NCBI RefSeq assembly: GCF_900103125.1
Contig: NZ_FNJV01000001.1
Location: 1,240,001 to 1,304,000 of the forward strand
Direction: 5' to 3'
Length of the DNA: 64,000 nt
From: Mucilaginibacter sp. OK268
GTDB taxonomy: Bacteria > Bacteroidota > Bacteroidia > Sphingobacteriales > Sphingobacteriaceae
Position numbers and translations under genes: made by a program. The stretch's first letter is position 1, and the number at the start of each line of letters is the position of its first letter. Below the pieces are notes generated by a model. That model was not told the DNA's origin, did no database searches, and saw only the letters and a program-made list of their open reading frames with translations. Shown here in pieces: positions 8,614-18,569 of the stretch.

Positions 8614-11600
8614 CTATTGATATTTTAATACGAAGAAGCCTGTTTTATGCTTTTTCTCCCCATTTACTACAAAGTCTACTTTATAAAAATAGGTGCCGGC
8701 CTGTTGTAAAGCACCTGTAACATTTGAATGCCCGTCAAACACATGGTTACTGTTATCATAGTTATAAGCCTGGAATACTAATACGCCATTGCGGTTAATT
8801 AAAGTAACCTCGTTGCCCGGATAGTTTTTGATGCCTTCTATATAAAGGAAATCGTTTATCCCGTCGCCATTGGGCGATACGGCCTGGTGAACAAGTATTT
8901 GATCTCCCGCGGCATCGTTTACTATCACCGTTCGTTTCACGCTTGTAGCAGCAAAATAATTGCTGTTACCGCTTTGGGTAGCCGTAATGGTGGTTGTTCC
9001 GATATGGATGGCGCTTAACGTTGATCCGCTTATACTGGCAATACCAGGATCGGCAGCCGTAAAAGTGACCGGCAAGCCCGAGCTTGCGGTTACTCCGCTC
9101 AGATCAAATGTCGATCCTTTATTTTGAGCCGGAATCGCTGCAAAGTCAATGGTTTGATGGGCTTTGTTAACCACCAGGGCCTGGCTTGCCAATGGGGTAT
9201 TGCTATAGTTGGCATTGGTCGCTACGGTTGCGGTAATGGTTGCCGCACCGGCACCGGCTATGTGTACTTCGCCATTCACTATAGTTGCAACCGCCACATT
9301 ATCGCTACTATAGATAATAGCTTCTCCCGAACTTGCAACTGCCCCGGGGGTAAAATCGGCATCGCCATAAGTTTTTGTTGCCAGCGGATTAAATGTTAAC
9401 GTACGGGTGGCCGGTGTAATGGTCAGCGTGCCGTTTATATAATTAAAACCATAATTACCTGATACTGCCCCAGCCGGAGTTATTGGATAAGTATCTACCG
9501 GCGATGCCGCTGTTGCCAGCGTGGTAGCTGTTGCTTTGGTGGTTAAACTGGCTGGTGTATCGCCATTTATAAAGCCGCTGTAAGTTATGGTAAACAGCGG
9601 GTTAGCATCTTTATAAATCCTGGTGGCATTACCGGCTGTTACGGTTAGTATAGCAGAGTTAATGGTCAACTTACCATTAACATAAGTAATGGTGTAATTA
9701 GCAGCGACGGCCCCGGCCGGCGTAATAGTATAAAACCCGGCTGCCGATGAGGCTGTAGCTAAGGTTGTGGCTGTTGCCGGGGTAGTTAAACTGGCTTTGG
9801 TATCGCCATTCACAAAGCCGCTGTAAGTAATGGTTAATGCAGGGTTTGCCTGTCCGTAGGTTTTACTTTGGTTATCGGCAGTTATACTTAACAAAACTTT
9901 GCCTATAGTTAAATTGGCACCAACATAAGTAAGGGTATAATTACTGTTCAAAGCTAATGTACCTTGATTAATGGCATAAACACCCACACCCTGGCCGGCA
10001 ATTCTTGTCAGCGCCCCGGCAAAGACATCCCCGTTAGCCAGACTTCCTGATGTAACGCTATAGGTTAGCGCCGGATCGGCAGCGCCATAAGTTTTGCTTT
10101 GGGCGTTGGCGGTTACCGTTATCGCTTTTGCTGTTATAATCAGGTTTGCCCCGATATAGGTAAGCGCATAATTGCTGTTAAGGGCTAGCGTGCCTTTGGT
10201 GATGGGATAATTGCCAATGCTTTCGCCCGGACTTCTCGTTAATGCTCCTGTAAAGGCGTCTGTGCCCACCAATGCTCCGCTGGTAATGTTGTAGGTCAAC
10301 GCTGGGTCGGCATCGCCATAGCCCTTGCTTTGTGCTTTAGCGGTTACGGTAATGGCTTTTGTGGTGATAGTAAGGTTTGCCCCGGTATAGGTAAGCGTAT
10401 AATTATTGCCGAGGGCCAGTGTTCCTTTGGTTATAGGATAAGAACCTGTGCTTTCTCCCGCAGTTCTGGTTAGGGCCCCGGTAAAAGCATCGGTACCTAC
10501 CAATGCTCCTGTAGTGATATTATAGGTTAATGCAGGATCAGCATCGCCATAGCTCTTGCTTTGGGCGTTGGCGGTTACGGCAATGGCTGCTTTACCCACG
10601 GTAAGTTGCTTGCTTACATTTGCGGCCGCGGTATAAGCCGCGTTACCTGCCTGTGATGCAGTGATGTTGGCTGTACCTGCACCTACAATATGAATTTTTC
10701 CGCTTACGATGGTTGCTACCGAAGTGTTGTCACTGCTGTAGGTGATCGGTATAGTATTGTTGGTACTGGTAGCTCCCGGTGCAAAATCAGCATCACCATA
10801 AGTTTTCGGAGGCAAAGCTGCGAAAGTGATGGTTTGAGTGGTTTGACCGATGCTCAAATTAGCACCCACATAAGTAAACGCATAGTTACTGTTAAGTACC
10901 AGCGTGTTTTGTAAAATGGGATAAGAACCCACGCTTTCACCCGCAGTTCTGCTTAATGCTCCGGTGAATACATCGGTACCAACCAATGCACCGCTGGTTA
11001 CCTGATAGGTCAATGCCGGATCAGGAGCGCCGAAAGCCTTGCTCTTGCTGTCGGCTGTAACAGTGATAGCTACCTTGCCAACAGTCAATGGCTTGGTTAC
11101 ACTCACAGCCGCGGTATAGTCTGCATTGCCTGCTTGTGATGCAGTGATATTGGCCGTACCGGCACCTACGATATGGATCTTACCGCTTACGATAGTGGCA
11201 ACCGCAGTATTATCGCTACTGTAAGTAACCGGTATAGTGTTGTTATTGCTGGTAACTCCCGGTGCAAAATCAGGGTCACCATATGTCTTTAACGGAAGGG
11301 CCGCGAAGGTGATGGTTTGTGGAACCTGCCCAATGGCCAGGTTTGCACCCACATAAGTTAATGCGTAATTGCCGTTAAGTGCCAGTGTGTTTTGTAAGAT
11401 GGGGTAAGAACCAACACTTTCGCCCGCAGTTCTGCTTAATGTTCCGGTGAATGCATCAGTACCCACTAATGCTCCTGTAGTGATACCATAGGTCAGTACA
11501 GGATCCAAAGCACCAAATGTTTTGCTCTTGGCATCCGCAGTAACGGTTATGGCTACTTTACCTACAGTCAATGGTTTGGTTACATTCACGGCAGCGGTAT

Positions 11601-14600
11601 AGTTTGTATTCCCTGCCTGCGACGCGGTAATGTTGGCTGTACCTGCGCCTACAATATGGATCTTGCCGCTTACTATAGTGGCAACTGCAGTATTATCACT
11701 GCTGTAAGTAACCGGTATGGTGTTGTTGGTGCTTGTAGCTCCCGGCGCAAAATCAGCATCGCCATAGGTTTTCAGAGGCAAAGCTGCGAAGGTGATGGTT
11801 TGTGAGACCTGCCCAATGGCCAGGTTTGCACCCACATAAGTTAAAGTATAGTTGCTATTAAGTGCAAGGGTATTTTGCAGGATAGGATAGGAGCCAACAC
11901 TTTCGCCGGGAGTTCTGCTTAATGTTCCCGAGAAAGTATCGGTACCAACCAATGCTCCAATAGTGATCTGATAGGTCAGTGCCGGGTCAGGAGCGCCGAA
12001 AGCTTTGCTCTTGCTGTCGGCGGTAACGGTTATGAGTGCCTTACCAACAGTCAATGGCTTGGTTACACTCACCGCAGCGGTATAATTTGCATCGCCTGCT
12101 TGTGCTGCGGTGATGTTGGCTGTACCTGCACCAACAATATGGATCTTTCCGCTTACGATGGTGGCTACCGCGGTATTATCACTGCTGTACGTGATCGGGA
12201 TGGAATTGTTAGTGCTGGTGGCTCCCGGTGCAAAATCGGCATCACCATAAGTTTTCGGAGGCAAGGCTGCGAAGGTGATGGTTTGTGGCACCTGCCCAAT
12301 AGCCAAATTTGCACCAACATAAGTTAAGGTGTAGTTACTGGTATTAAGTGCCAGCGTATTTTGCAAAATAGGATATGACCCTACACTTTCGCCCGGAGTC
12401 CTGCTTAATGCTCCAGTAAAGGCATCGGTACCAACCAATGCTCCAATGGTTACCTGATAGGTCAACGCCGGATCCGGAGCGCCGAAAGCCTTGTTTTTGC
12501 TGTCGGCGGTAACGGTGATAACTATCTTACCTACAGTCAATGGTTTGGTTACACTCACCGCAGCAGTATAGTTTGCATTCCCTGTTTGTGAAGCTGTAAT
12601 ATTGGCCATACCTGCTCCAACAATGTGGATATTACCGGCTACAATAGTGGCTACAGCGGTATTATCGCTGCTGTAGGTAATAGGTATCGTATTATTTGTA
12701 CTGTTAGCTCCGGGCGCGAAATCGGCATCGCCATATGTTTTTAATGGTAGCGCGGCGAACGTAATGGTTTGTGCTGCTTTGTTCCTGGTTACCGTTATGG
12801 TATAGGTAGATGTGGTAATACCATCCTGGGCGATTACAACGGTACTAATGATGTTTGCTCCCACAGCCAGGTTTACATTTGCTGCCGACCCCGATGATAC
12901 TGTTGATCCATTAACCGTTATTGTAGCATGGCTTTCACTTGCTACAGGTGTTACCGATAAGGCGCTGACCGCATTATTTACAGTAACTGCATAGGAAGTT
13001 TGGCCTGTTGAAAATACAGGTACTAATGTTCCTGGGTTGATGGGCAGGTTTGATAAGCTGGAATTGCTGGAAGCAAGGGTGGTAAAGGATTGTATAGTAC
13101 CAGGTGTAGTACCCAGGCTGTTGGTAGCCTTAACCTGGTAATAGTAGGTGGTTAATGGGGTAAGCCCGGTTAATGAATACGAAGCATTACCGCTTGCACC
13201 CGCGGCAAGGCTGCCATTGGTTGTGGCAGCTACGGTAGTGGCCCCGGTTAAGGTAGGGCTTAAGCCATAATTAAACACGACGGATGTTGCAGCCCCGTTT
13301 GAATTTACAAAGCCACTGATGATAGCCCCGTTTGCTGTAATAGCAGCAGGTGGGGTTAAAGTAGTAGCCGTTGGTGCTGATGCCGGTGCTGTTGAATTAA
13401 AGCTCAAGATAACTCCTTTATTGGTTCCGGCACTGTTGGTTGCAACAAGCTGGTAGTAATAGGTTGTAGAGGGGATTAAGCCGGTTAATGTTAAAGAAGC
13501 ATTGGTTAACCCTCCTCCGGCACTTATGGTGCCACCTGTAGTTGCTTGCAATGTCGTCGTAGTTCCGGAAAGATCAGCGGTTGTACCATAAGTGAAACTC
13601 ACGGTTGTTGCGCTTCCATTATCATTTGCAGAACCCTTAACAGTTTCGCTTGTGGTGGAAACAAAAGTAGACGAAGTGGTGGTTGCTGTCGGAACCTGGA
13701 TAATCGTATAGGTTTGCCCGCTGGTAAACCCTGTAGTTGTCAAATTACCTGCCTGGTCGCTTATACCGGTTGGCGGCACTTTCAGATCAAGCTTTAATGT
13801 ACCCACTCCGGATACATTATTAACGGTTACATCTAATCCGTTTGCTCCTGCCGCGGCAGTTTGAAATATAGTACCCGCGGCGGTTCCTGTTGAAACTAAG
13901 CTGAACGCGCCTGTATTACCGCCCGAAATTGGCTCTGAAAAAGTAACACGGTACACTAATGTAGTTGCATTAGTGGGCGAGGTGGCCGGGGTATGTAAAT
14001 TAATGGCGGTTACTGTAGGCGCTGTTTTGTCAAATACAACAATTTTATTGGTAGTGGATTGGGTATAAGCTGCTCCGTTATTACCGGTAAGATCTGTGAA
14101 AAGCAGGTTGAATGGTATAGTGCCTTCCACGTCGCCGGCCGTCATGGTGTAAGCAGCCGACCAGGTAATATGGTCGTTTGAGGCATTTGTAGCAGTTACA
14201 GTATGGCCAGCTATAGTTACAGTTGGTGTTTGAACAGCTTCGCTGGTGCTGAAGTTCAGTGTTACGATGTTACCAACTTTAGCTTCTGCAGTGTTGGTGT
14301 TGTTGGAAGTAAAGGTTAAATTACTGGTAGTAGGCAAGGTTTTGTCAAATGTGATCAGGTCGCCGGCAGATACATCTGTATAAGGCTGACCATTGATAGC
14401 CGGATTACCTGCCAGATCGCTAAACGAAAGGGCAAAAGTTATTCTGCCTTCCGTATCTCCACTGGTCATGGTATAACCTGCCGAATAGTTATTGCCACCC
14501 TGGTTTACAGCGGTTACGCTATGCCCGGCAATAAGAACGGTTGGTGTTTGTATAGCTTCGCTGGTGCTAAAAAGCAGTGTTACTATATCGCCTACTTTAG

Positions 14601-17364
14601 CTAATGCTGTGTTGGCATTGTTCGAGGCGTAAATAAGGCTGGTTGCAGTAGGCGGGGTTTTATCAATGGTATATACCTGCCCGGTAAAAGGTAAAGCTGT
14701 ACTGATCCCCGGTGTTATACCTGCACTATTAGCCAAATTTAAACCGATGGTGCCATTACCCGTTCCTGTATTTGCAGTTACCGTATAGGTTGCTCCGGAA
14801 CCGGTTAACGAAGTAATGCTTGCCCCGGCAATACCCGTGGTTGTAAGTGAAAAATTACTGATGGTAAGCCCCGTGATACTCGCCCCGAAGGTTACCGTGT
14901 AAGTAACCGTAGCCGTATTGGTAGGACTTGTTGATGTGCGATTTATAGAAGTTACCGCAGCATTTAACACGTTAACCGTACTGGATACGGTAGGTACGTT
15001 TACGCTGGTGGCCCCGGCACTGCTCAAAACAACATTGCCCGAGTAGCTCCCTACTGCTGTCGTAGCTGCAAGCCTTACATATACCGGGGTTGAAGTTATA
15101 TTGCCTGCCGCGCCAAGAGTAACAGTTCCGGTAAACGTGGTATTATTGGTACTTACTTCAAAACCGGTGGGAGGGGTAACTAATATCCCCGCCGTTAAAT
15201 TGGAACCTGAAACATTAAACGTGGTTGATGACGACGGGGTTCCGAAAGTGGTGGTTAAAGCAGTTAAAGTACCGGTAGCTATGATGTTGCTAATAGGTGT
15301 ATCAACATCTGTGGCGGTGTTATTTCCTGCATTTTGTTCGGTCACACCGGCAGGGGCGGTTACTGTGGCTGTGCTGGTATAATTACCTATCTGGGTTGAT
15401 GGTATCGGGGCGACGATAGTATAAGTCACCGTTGCGCCCGATGGAATATTATTGTTTACGTTGATACTAACAGTGCCGCTTGCAGTTCCTGTGGCCCCGC
15501 CTGTAAAAGCGGCAGTCCAGGTACTTCCAGTTGGGAGCGGGTTGGCTACAGTTGCTCCTATAACATCACTAGGCCCGTTGTTGGTTACTACCACAGTATA
15601 ATTATGTGTGGTACCAGATATATAGGTCGCCTGGCCATCGGTATTCGTGATGCTCAGATCGGCTAAACTGTTTTGTGTATCAACATCATTGGCCTGGTCA
15701 TTTGCCGGGTTTACATCGTTTACCCCGGCGGGGGCTGTTACCGTAGTTATATTGGTAAACGGTCCTGTCTGGTTGCTTGGTATGGGGACGATAGCGGTAT
15801 AGGTAGCTACACCATTAAAGGGAAGATTGACCAGCTCGTTAATACTGCCGTTGCCGCTCGCTGTTCCCGTTGCACCGCCTGTAAATGCCGCGGTCCAGGT
15901 ACTGCCCGCTGGGAGGGTAGTAGCTACCGTTTCGCCTGTTACAGTATTAGGGCCATAATTGGTTACCGTTATGACGTAGGTATTGGTGGTGCCTGGTGTG
16001 TAAGTTGTTGTATTATCTGTACTGACAACATTGATGTCGGCCAGTGTTAATGTGTTAAAGTTGGCCGGGTTATTTGTAGCTGCTGTGGCCAGATAACTCG
16101 TGCCTGCCCCAGTTCCACTGTATTCTACCGTCATTACACGATAGGTATTCCCGGCGCTGAGGTTGGTAATGTTCACAGTTGCACCTGTGCCGTTATAAAC
16201 GCAGTACCATCCGCTTGCACCGATCTGTGCACCTGAGCTATAAGCCGCGTTAGCAGCATAGGTTGTGCCATCTACAGGAGCCGGACTGCCTGTTGATGAG
16301 TTGGATACAAACACTGCACGCGAAGCGCCGTTACCGTTGGTCCAGCTGGCTGTAGCGCCAAAACCACTGATATTTGAAAAAACTAAATTGGAAGCTTGTA
16401 CAGTAGGAGGGCCTACCAGGTGTATGATGGCGCCCCCGTTAGTACCATCATCGCCATCGGCAACAAAAATATTACTTGCGTCAAATATGACTATACCCCA
16501 GGGATAATAAATACCATTGGAATGTAAAGGCCCATAAACCGAGGTGCCGGTTCCTGTGCCATTGGTGTATTTAACCAGCTGATAACCAGCGCCCGCGTTT
16601 TCGCTGCTGTAAAGATTACCGGAGGCATCTACAGCCAGTGCGGTGGCGTATTTGCTGGATGATACGGTTGAAACGGAATAAGCTGATGCAGCTGTTAATT
16701 TATATACATGTCCGCCATCGGTGATGGAAGGATCATTACTGAAAGCGTCTGCCACATAAATATCTCCGTTTGGAGCAATTGCCAATCCTGTTGGATAAGC
16801 ATATCCTGGTGCCGATTTTAAATTATCATATAATCGGGTACCCGCTGAACCTGCCGGGCTGCCGGCATTATATTTAACAACGGCATAAGTACCGTGCCCT
16901 GCATCATATTCGGCTGTATACAGGTTATTACTGGCGTCAACGGCCAATGCCGAATAGTAATTACCGCTTTGAAAAGTGGAAGGTGTATATACGCCACCAC
17001 TAATGGTAAGCTTAACAATGACCCCTGCATTGGAGGTGAAATCGGTAGATACATATACATCACCGGTGCTGGTTACCGCCAAGCCCCAGGGATAATCCCC
17101 TAACTCGTGGGTAAGTCCGCTGTAAATGCTAACCGGGGTACCCGTACTATTAGTGTATTTTACAACTTCATAAGTGGCTCCTCCGGTACCCGCCTTTACG
17201 CGGGTAACATATAGGTTATTGTTGTTGTCTTTTGCTAAAGCCGTATACAGGCCCCCTGTTTCCAGGTTAGTACCTGTAAGACTTGCAAAAGCAGGGAATG
17301 TGTTCCCCAAAAAAAAGAAAATTACAGCAACGGTGTAAAGGCCTTTTTTAAATAATTTCTTCAT
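8614..17364 (-). CDS. Giant (2916 aa) multi-domain T9SS cargo with MBG repeats and C-terminal type B sorting domain
   Basis: A signal peptide ends near FPAFA. Residues ~30-320 form NHL/SMP-30-like blades with repeated LAVDASGNLY-type motifs. Fn3-like and two or more DUF11 repeats (VTNNGPSDV, PAGVNDVNPAND) reach ~690. Bacterial Ig-like segments follow (LIYASNNANTALAKVGDIV and relatives). A cadherin-like sandwich lies at ~1435-1525. A long MBG region covers ~1530-2800: five 161-162-residue composite units, then single MBG_2 units. The last ~95 residues are a CHU_C/type B sorting domain (SPNGDGINDFLYIEG to GFFVLKYQ). The architecture is that of a very long surface fibre or adhesin exported by the T9SS. 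Composition is rich in Thr, Ala, Asn, Gly and nearly free of Cys. It follows the binding-protein gene by 10 bp and precedes porP by 24 bp. No catalytic domain is evident. Confidence 0.93.
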   Translation of the reverse strand: MKKLFKKGLYTVAVIFFFLGNTFPAFASLTGTNLETGGLYTALAKDNNNNLYVTRVKAGTGGATYEVVKYTNSTGTPVSIYSGLTHELGDYPWGLAVTSTGDVYVSTDFTSNAGVIVKLTISGGVYTPSTFQSGNYYSALAVDASNNLYTAEYDAGHGTYAVVKYNAGSPAGSAGTRLYDNLKSAPGYAYPTGLAIAPNGDIYVADAFSNDPSITDGGHVYKLTAASAYSVSTVSSSKYATALAVDASGNLYSSENAGAGYQLVKYTNGTGTGTSVYGPLHSNGIYYPWGIVIFDASNIFVADGDDGTNGGAIIHLVGPPTVQASNLVFSNISGFGATASWTNGNGASRAVFVSNSSTGSPAPVDGTTYAANAAYSSGAQIGASGWYCVYNGTGATVNITNLSAGNTYRVMTVEYSGTGAGTSYLATAATNNPANFNTLTLADINVVSTDNTTTYTPGTTNTYVITVTNYGPNTVTGETVATTLPAGSTWTAAFTGGATGTASGNGSINELVNLPFNGVATYTAIVPIPSNQTGPFTNITTVTAPAGVNDVNPANDQANDVDTQNSLADLSITNTDGQATYISGTTHNYTVVVTNNGPSDVIGATVANPLPTGSTWTAAFTGGATGTASGTVSINVNNNIPSGATVTYTIVAPIPSTQIGNYTSTATVTAPAGVTEQNAGNNTATDVDTPISNIIATGTLTALTTTFGTPSSSTTFNVSGSNLTAGILVTPPTGFEVSTNNTTFTGTVTLGAAGNITSTPVYVRLAATTAVGSYSGNVVLSSAGATSVNVPTVSSTVNVLNAAVTSINRTSTSPTNTATVTYTVTFGASITGLTISNFSLTTTGIAGASITSLTGSGATYTVTANTGTGNGTIGLNLANSAGITPGISTALPFTGQVYTIDKTPPTATSLIYASNNANTALAKVGDIVTLLFSTSEAIQTPTVLIAGHSVTAVNQGGNNYSAGYTMTSGDTEGRITFALSFSDLAGNPAINGQPYTDVSAGDLITFDKTLPTTSNLTFTSNNTNTAEAKVGNIVTLNFSTSEAVQTPTVTIAGHTVTATNASNDHITWSAAYTMTAGDVEGTIPFNLLFTDLTGNNGAAYTQSTTNKIVVFDKTAPTVTAINLHTPATSPTNATTLVYRVTFSEPISGGNTGAFSLVSTGTAAGTIFQTAAAGANGLDVTVNNVSGVGTLKLDLKVPPTGISDQAGNLTTTGFTSGQTYTIIQVPTATTTSSTFVSTTSETVKGSANDNGSATTVSFTYGTTADLSGTTTTLQATTGGTISAGGGLTNASLTLTGLIPSTTYYYQLVATNSAGTNKGVILSFNSTAPASAPTATTLTPPAAITANGAIISGFVNSNGAATSVVFNYGLSPTLTGATTVAATTNGSLAAGASGNASYSLTGLTPLTTYYYQVKATNSLGTTPGTIQSFTTLASSNSSLSNLPINPGTLVPVFSTGQTSYAVTVNNAVSALSVTPVASESHATITVNGSTVSSGSAANVNLAVGANIISTVVIAQDGITTSTYTITVTRNKAAQTITFAALPLKTYGDADFAPGANSTNNTIPITYSSDNTAVATIVAGNIHIVGAGMANITASQTGNANYTAAVSVTKPLTVGKIVITVTADSKNKAFGAPDPALTYQVTIGALVGTDAFTGALSRTPGESVGSYPILQNTLALNTSNYTLTYVGANLAIGQVPQTITFAALPPKTYGDADFAPGATSTNNSIPITYSSDNTAVATIVSGKIHIVGAGTANITAAQAGDANYTAAVSVTKPLTVGKALITVTADSKSKAFGAPDPALTYQITIGALVGTDTFSGTLSRTPGESVGSYPILQNTLALNSNYTLTYVGANLAIGQVSQTITFAALPLKTYGDADFAPGATSTNNTIPVTYSSDNTAVATIVSGKIHIVGAGTANITASQAGNTNYTAAVNVTKPLTVGKVAITVTADAKSKTFGALDPVLTYGITTGALVGTDAFTGTLSRTAGESVGSYPILQNTLALNGNYALTYVGANLAIGQVPQTITFAALPLKTYGDPDFAPGVTSNNNTIPVTYSSDNTAVATIVSGKIHIVGAGTANITASQAGNADYTAAVSVTKPLTVGKVAITVTADSKSKAFGAPDPALTYQVTSGALVGTDVFTGALSRTAGESVGSYPILQNTLVLNSNYAFTYVGANLSIGQTTQTITFAALPPKTYGDADFAPGATSTNNTIPITYSSDNTSVATIVSGKIHIVGAGTANITASQAGNAAYTAAANVSKQLTVGKAAIAVTANAQSKSYGDADPALTYNITTGALVGTDAFTGALTRTAGESTGSYPITKGTLALGNNYTLTYTGANLTITTKAITVTAKAQSKGYGDADPALTYNITSGALVGTDAFTGALTRSPGESIGNYPITKGTLALNSNYALTYIGANLIITAKAITVTANAQSKTYGAADPALTYSVTSGSLANGDVFAGALTRIAGQGVGVYAINQGTLALNSNYTLTYVGANLTIGKVLLSITADNQSKTYGQANPALTITYSGFVNGDTKASLTTPATATTLATASSAAGFYTITPAGAVAANYTITYVNGKLTINSAILTVTAGNATRIYKDANPLFTITYSGFINGDTPASLTTKATATTLATAASPVDTYPITPAGAVSGNYGFNYINGTLTITPATRTLTFNPLATKTYGDADFTPGAVASSGEAIIYSSDNVAVATIVNGEVHIAGAGAATITATVATNANYSNTPLASQALVVNKAHQTIDFAAIPAQNKGSTFDLSGVTASSGLPVTFTAADPGIASISGSTLSAIHIGTTTITATQSGNSNYFAATSVKRTVIVNDAAGDQILVHQAVSPNGDGINDFLYIEGIKNYPGNEVTLINRNGVLVFQAYNYDNSNHVFDGHSNVTGALQQAGTYFYKVDFVVNGEKKHKTGFFVLKYQ
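10347..12771 (-). repeat. Five tandem 483-486 bp coding repeats inside the giant gene
   Basis: The phrase ATGGTTTG recurs in register at 12764, 12278, 11795, 11312 and 10829, giving spacings of 486, 483, 483 and 483 bp. Each unit encodes one MBG sandwich (QTITFAALP, TYGDADFAPGA, YSSDNTAVATI) plus one MBG_2 domain (FGAPDPALTY, GALVGTD, GESVGSYPILQ). Neighbouring copies are similar at DNA level, so the array can change copy number by recombination. Related single MBG_2 units continue below 10347. Confidence 0.85.
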
Positions 17365-17374
17365 AAGCTTGATG

Positions 17375-18538
17375 TTAGATACACAAATAAGGGTTTTGCC
17401 AGCCGCTTATACTTTCGTCATGAATCTCTTTAAAATCCGGCGAATCGAATTTTAACCCATTTCCCTGGCTTACTACTGTTTTATAAATTTTTTTCAATGA
17501 TGTTTTAACACGAAGGATATCAACTACCGGTAAAGAAAAACCCGACAATGGATAAAAATTCCGCTCGCCCCTTGGGCCAACTATCGATTCCTTGCGAAGC
17601 AGTGATTTAACAGTATCCCAATCCCGTTTTTCCAACTGTGGTTTAACGGCATTTAATGCCAGCCCGGCTTCATAGCCGAGCAGGCCATAAATATTGGCCA
17701 TTTGGCCGCCGGTTGTTTCAAACTTGCTTACAAACTCCTTATTACGGGCGTTTTCAAACGTGCGGCTCCAGGAGGTTGCGGCATACATTTCAAGATCAAG
17801 GTTGGCCGTATCTTCCAGGATATCGTCATATGCCATGTTTTCAACCACGGTAAGGGGGATGTTTTTGGAAAATTCAGATTGTTTCCACTGGTTTAAAAAA
17901 TCATTGCCCATTTTGCCCGCGAAAATCGCGTGGACATAAGCAGGGGTGTTCTTTTTTATTTCGGTAAAAAACGAATCGAGGTTTAACCGTTTGATATCAG
18001 CTGGATCACGTGGAATAACATGTAGGCCCATCCGTGTGGAACCGGCCGTGTTGGCCCCTTTATGAAATGCGCTGTTTAAATGGTAGCCCGCTTCATATAC
18101 TGGCATCACCATCATCCCGGTATCGCCAAACTCCTTATGGGCCCAATGCCCTAAGGCAAATTGCGATTGCCAGATCTGTTGCGATGAATAAAATATATTC
18201 GGGCTTAAATGATTGAAATAGGGGATATACTCGCCCATATCAAAAAAGAAGGCGAGTTTATTAAAGTTTTCCAGCACCGGTATCAGATCCGGTATGGCTT
18301 TATAGCTCACGAGGCCGGATATCATATCTACCTGGTCAAAAAACACCATTCTGTTTACAGCCTCGATCGAGCTTTTAGCATCGCCCATTTTGGTATAAGC
18401 GGGTACAAACTGAACATCATGCTGTCGCAGCGGATCTTTAAATAAACCCAATAAGATCCCGGCCATTAAATGTTGACCATAAAATGGATAAACACCAGAA
18501 TAGGGGGTTAGGAAGCCAATCTTCAGCGGCCGTATCAT
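17375..18538 (-). CDS. Periplasmic-binding-protein-like (Peripla_BP_6/LIVBP fold) protein lacking a signal peptide
   Basis: 387 residues. It opens with KIGFLTPYSGVYPFYGQ, the typical first strand and loop of branched-chain amino-acid binding proteins, and continues with the family's alternating alpha/beta lobes (IEAVNRMVFFDQVDMISG; HWAHKEFGDTGMMVMPVYEAGY; YGLLGYEAGLALNAV). No signal peptide or lipobox precedes the first strand and no permease or ATPase gene is nearby. Either it is a cytosolic ligand sensor, as AmiC is in this family, or it is exported by another route. It lies 10 bp upstream of the giant cargo gene and 31 bp downstream of the tail-collar gene, in one operon. Its ligand is unknown. 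Confidence 0.75.
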   Translation of the reverse strand: MIRPLKIGFLTPYSGVYPFYGQHLMAGILLGLFKDPLRQHDVQFVPAYTKMGDAKSSIEAVNRMVFFDQVDMISGLVSYKAIPDLIPVLENFNKLAFFFDMGEYIPYFNHLSPNIFYSSQQIWQSQFALGHWAHKEFGDTGMMVMPVYEAGYHLNSAFHKGANTAGSTRMGLHVIPRDPADIKRLNLDSFFTEIKKNTPAYVHAIFAGKMGNDFLNQWKQSEFSKNIPLTVVENMAYDDILEDTANLDLEMYAATSWSRTFENARNKEFVSKFETTGGQMANIYGLLGYEAGLALNAVKPQLEKRDWDTVKSLLRKESIVGPRGERNFYPLSGFSLPVVDILRVKTSLKKIYKTVVSQGNGLKFDSPDFKEIHDESISGWQNPYLCI

Positions 18539-18569
18539 AAAAAATACTTAAAAAACGGTGTAGTTAATT

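Noticed and set aside
10347-12771. Regular 483 bp periodicity as a possible CRISPR or satellite array
   Set aside because: The repeats are in frame, coding and encode MBG domains; there are no short repeat-spacer units.
9124-16507. Many plus-strand frames of 60-125 codons opposite the giant gene
   Set aside because: They recur with the repeat period of the giant gene and have compositions set by it; none has a recognisable domain.
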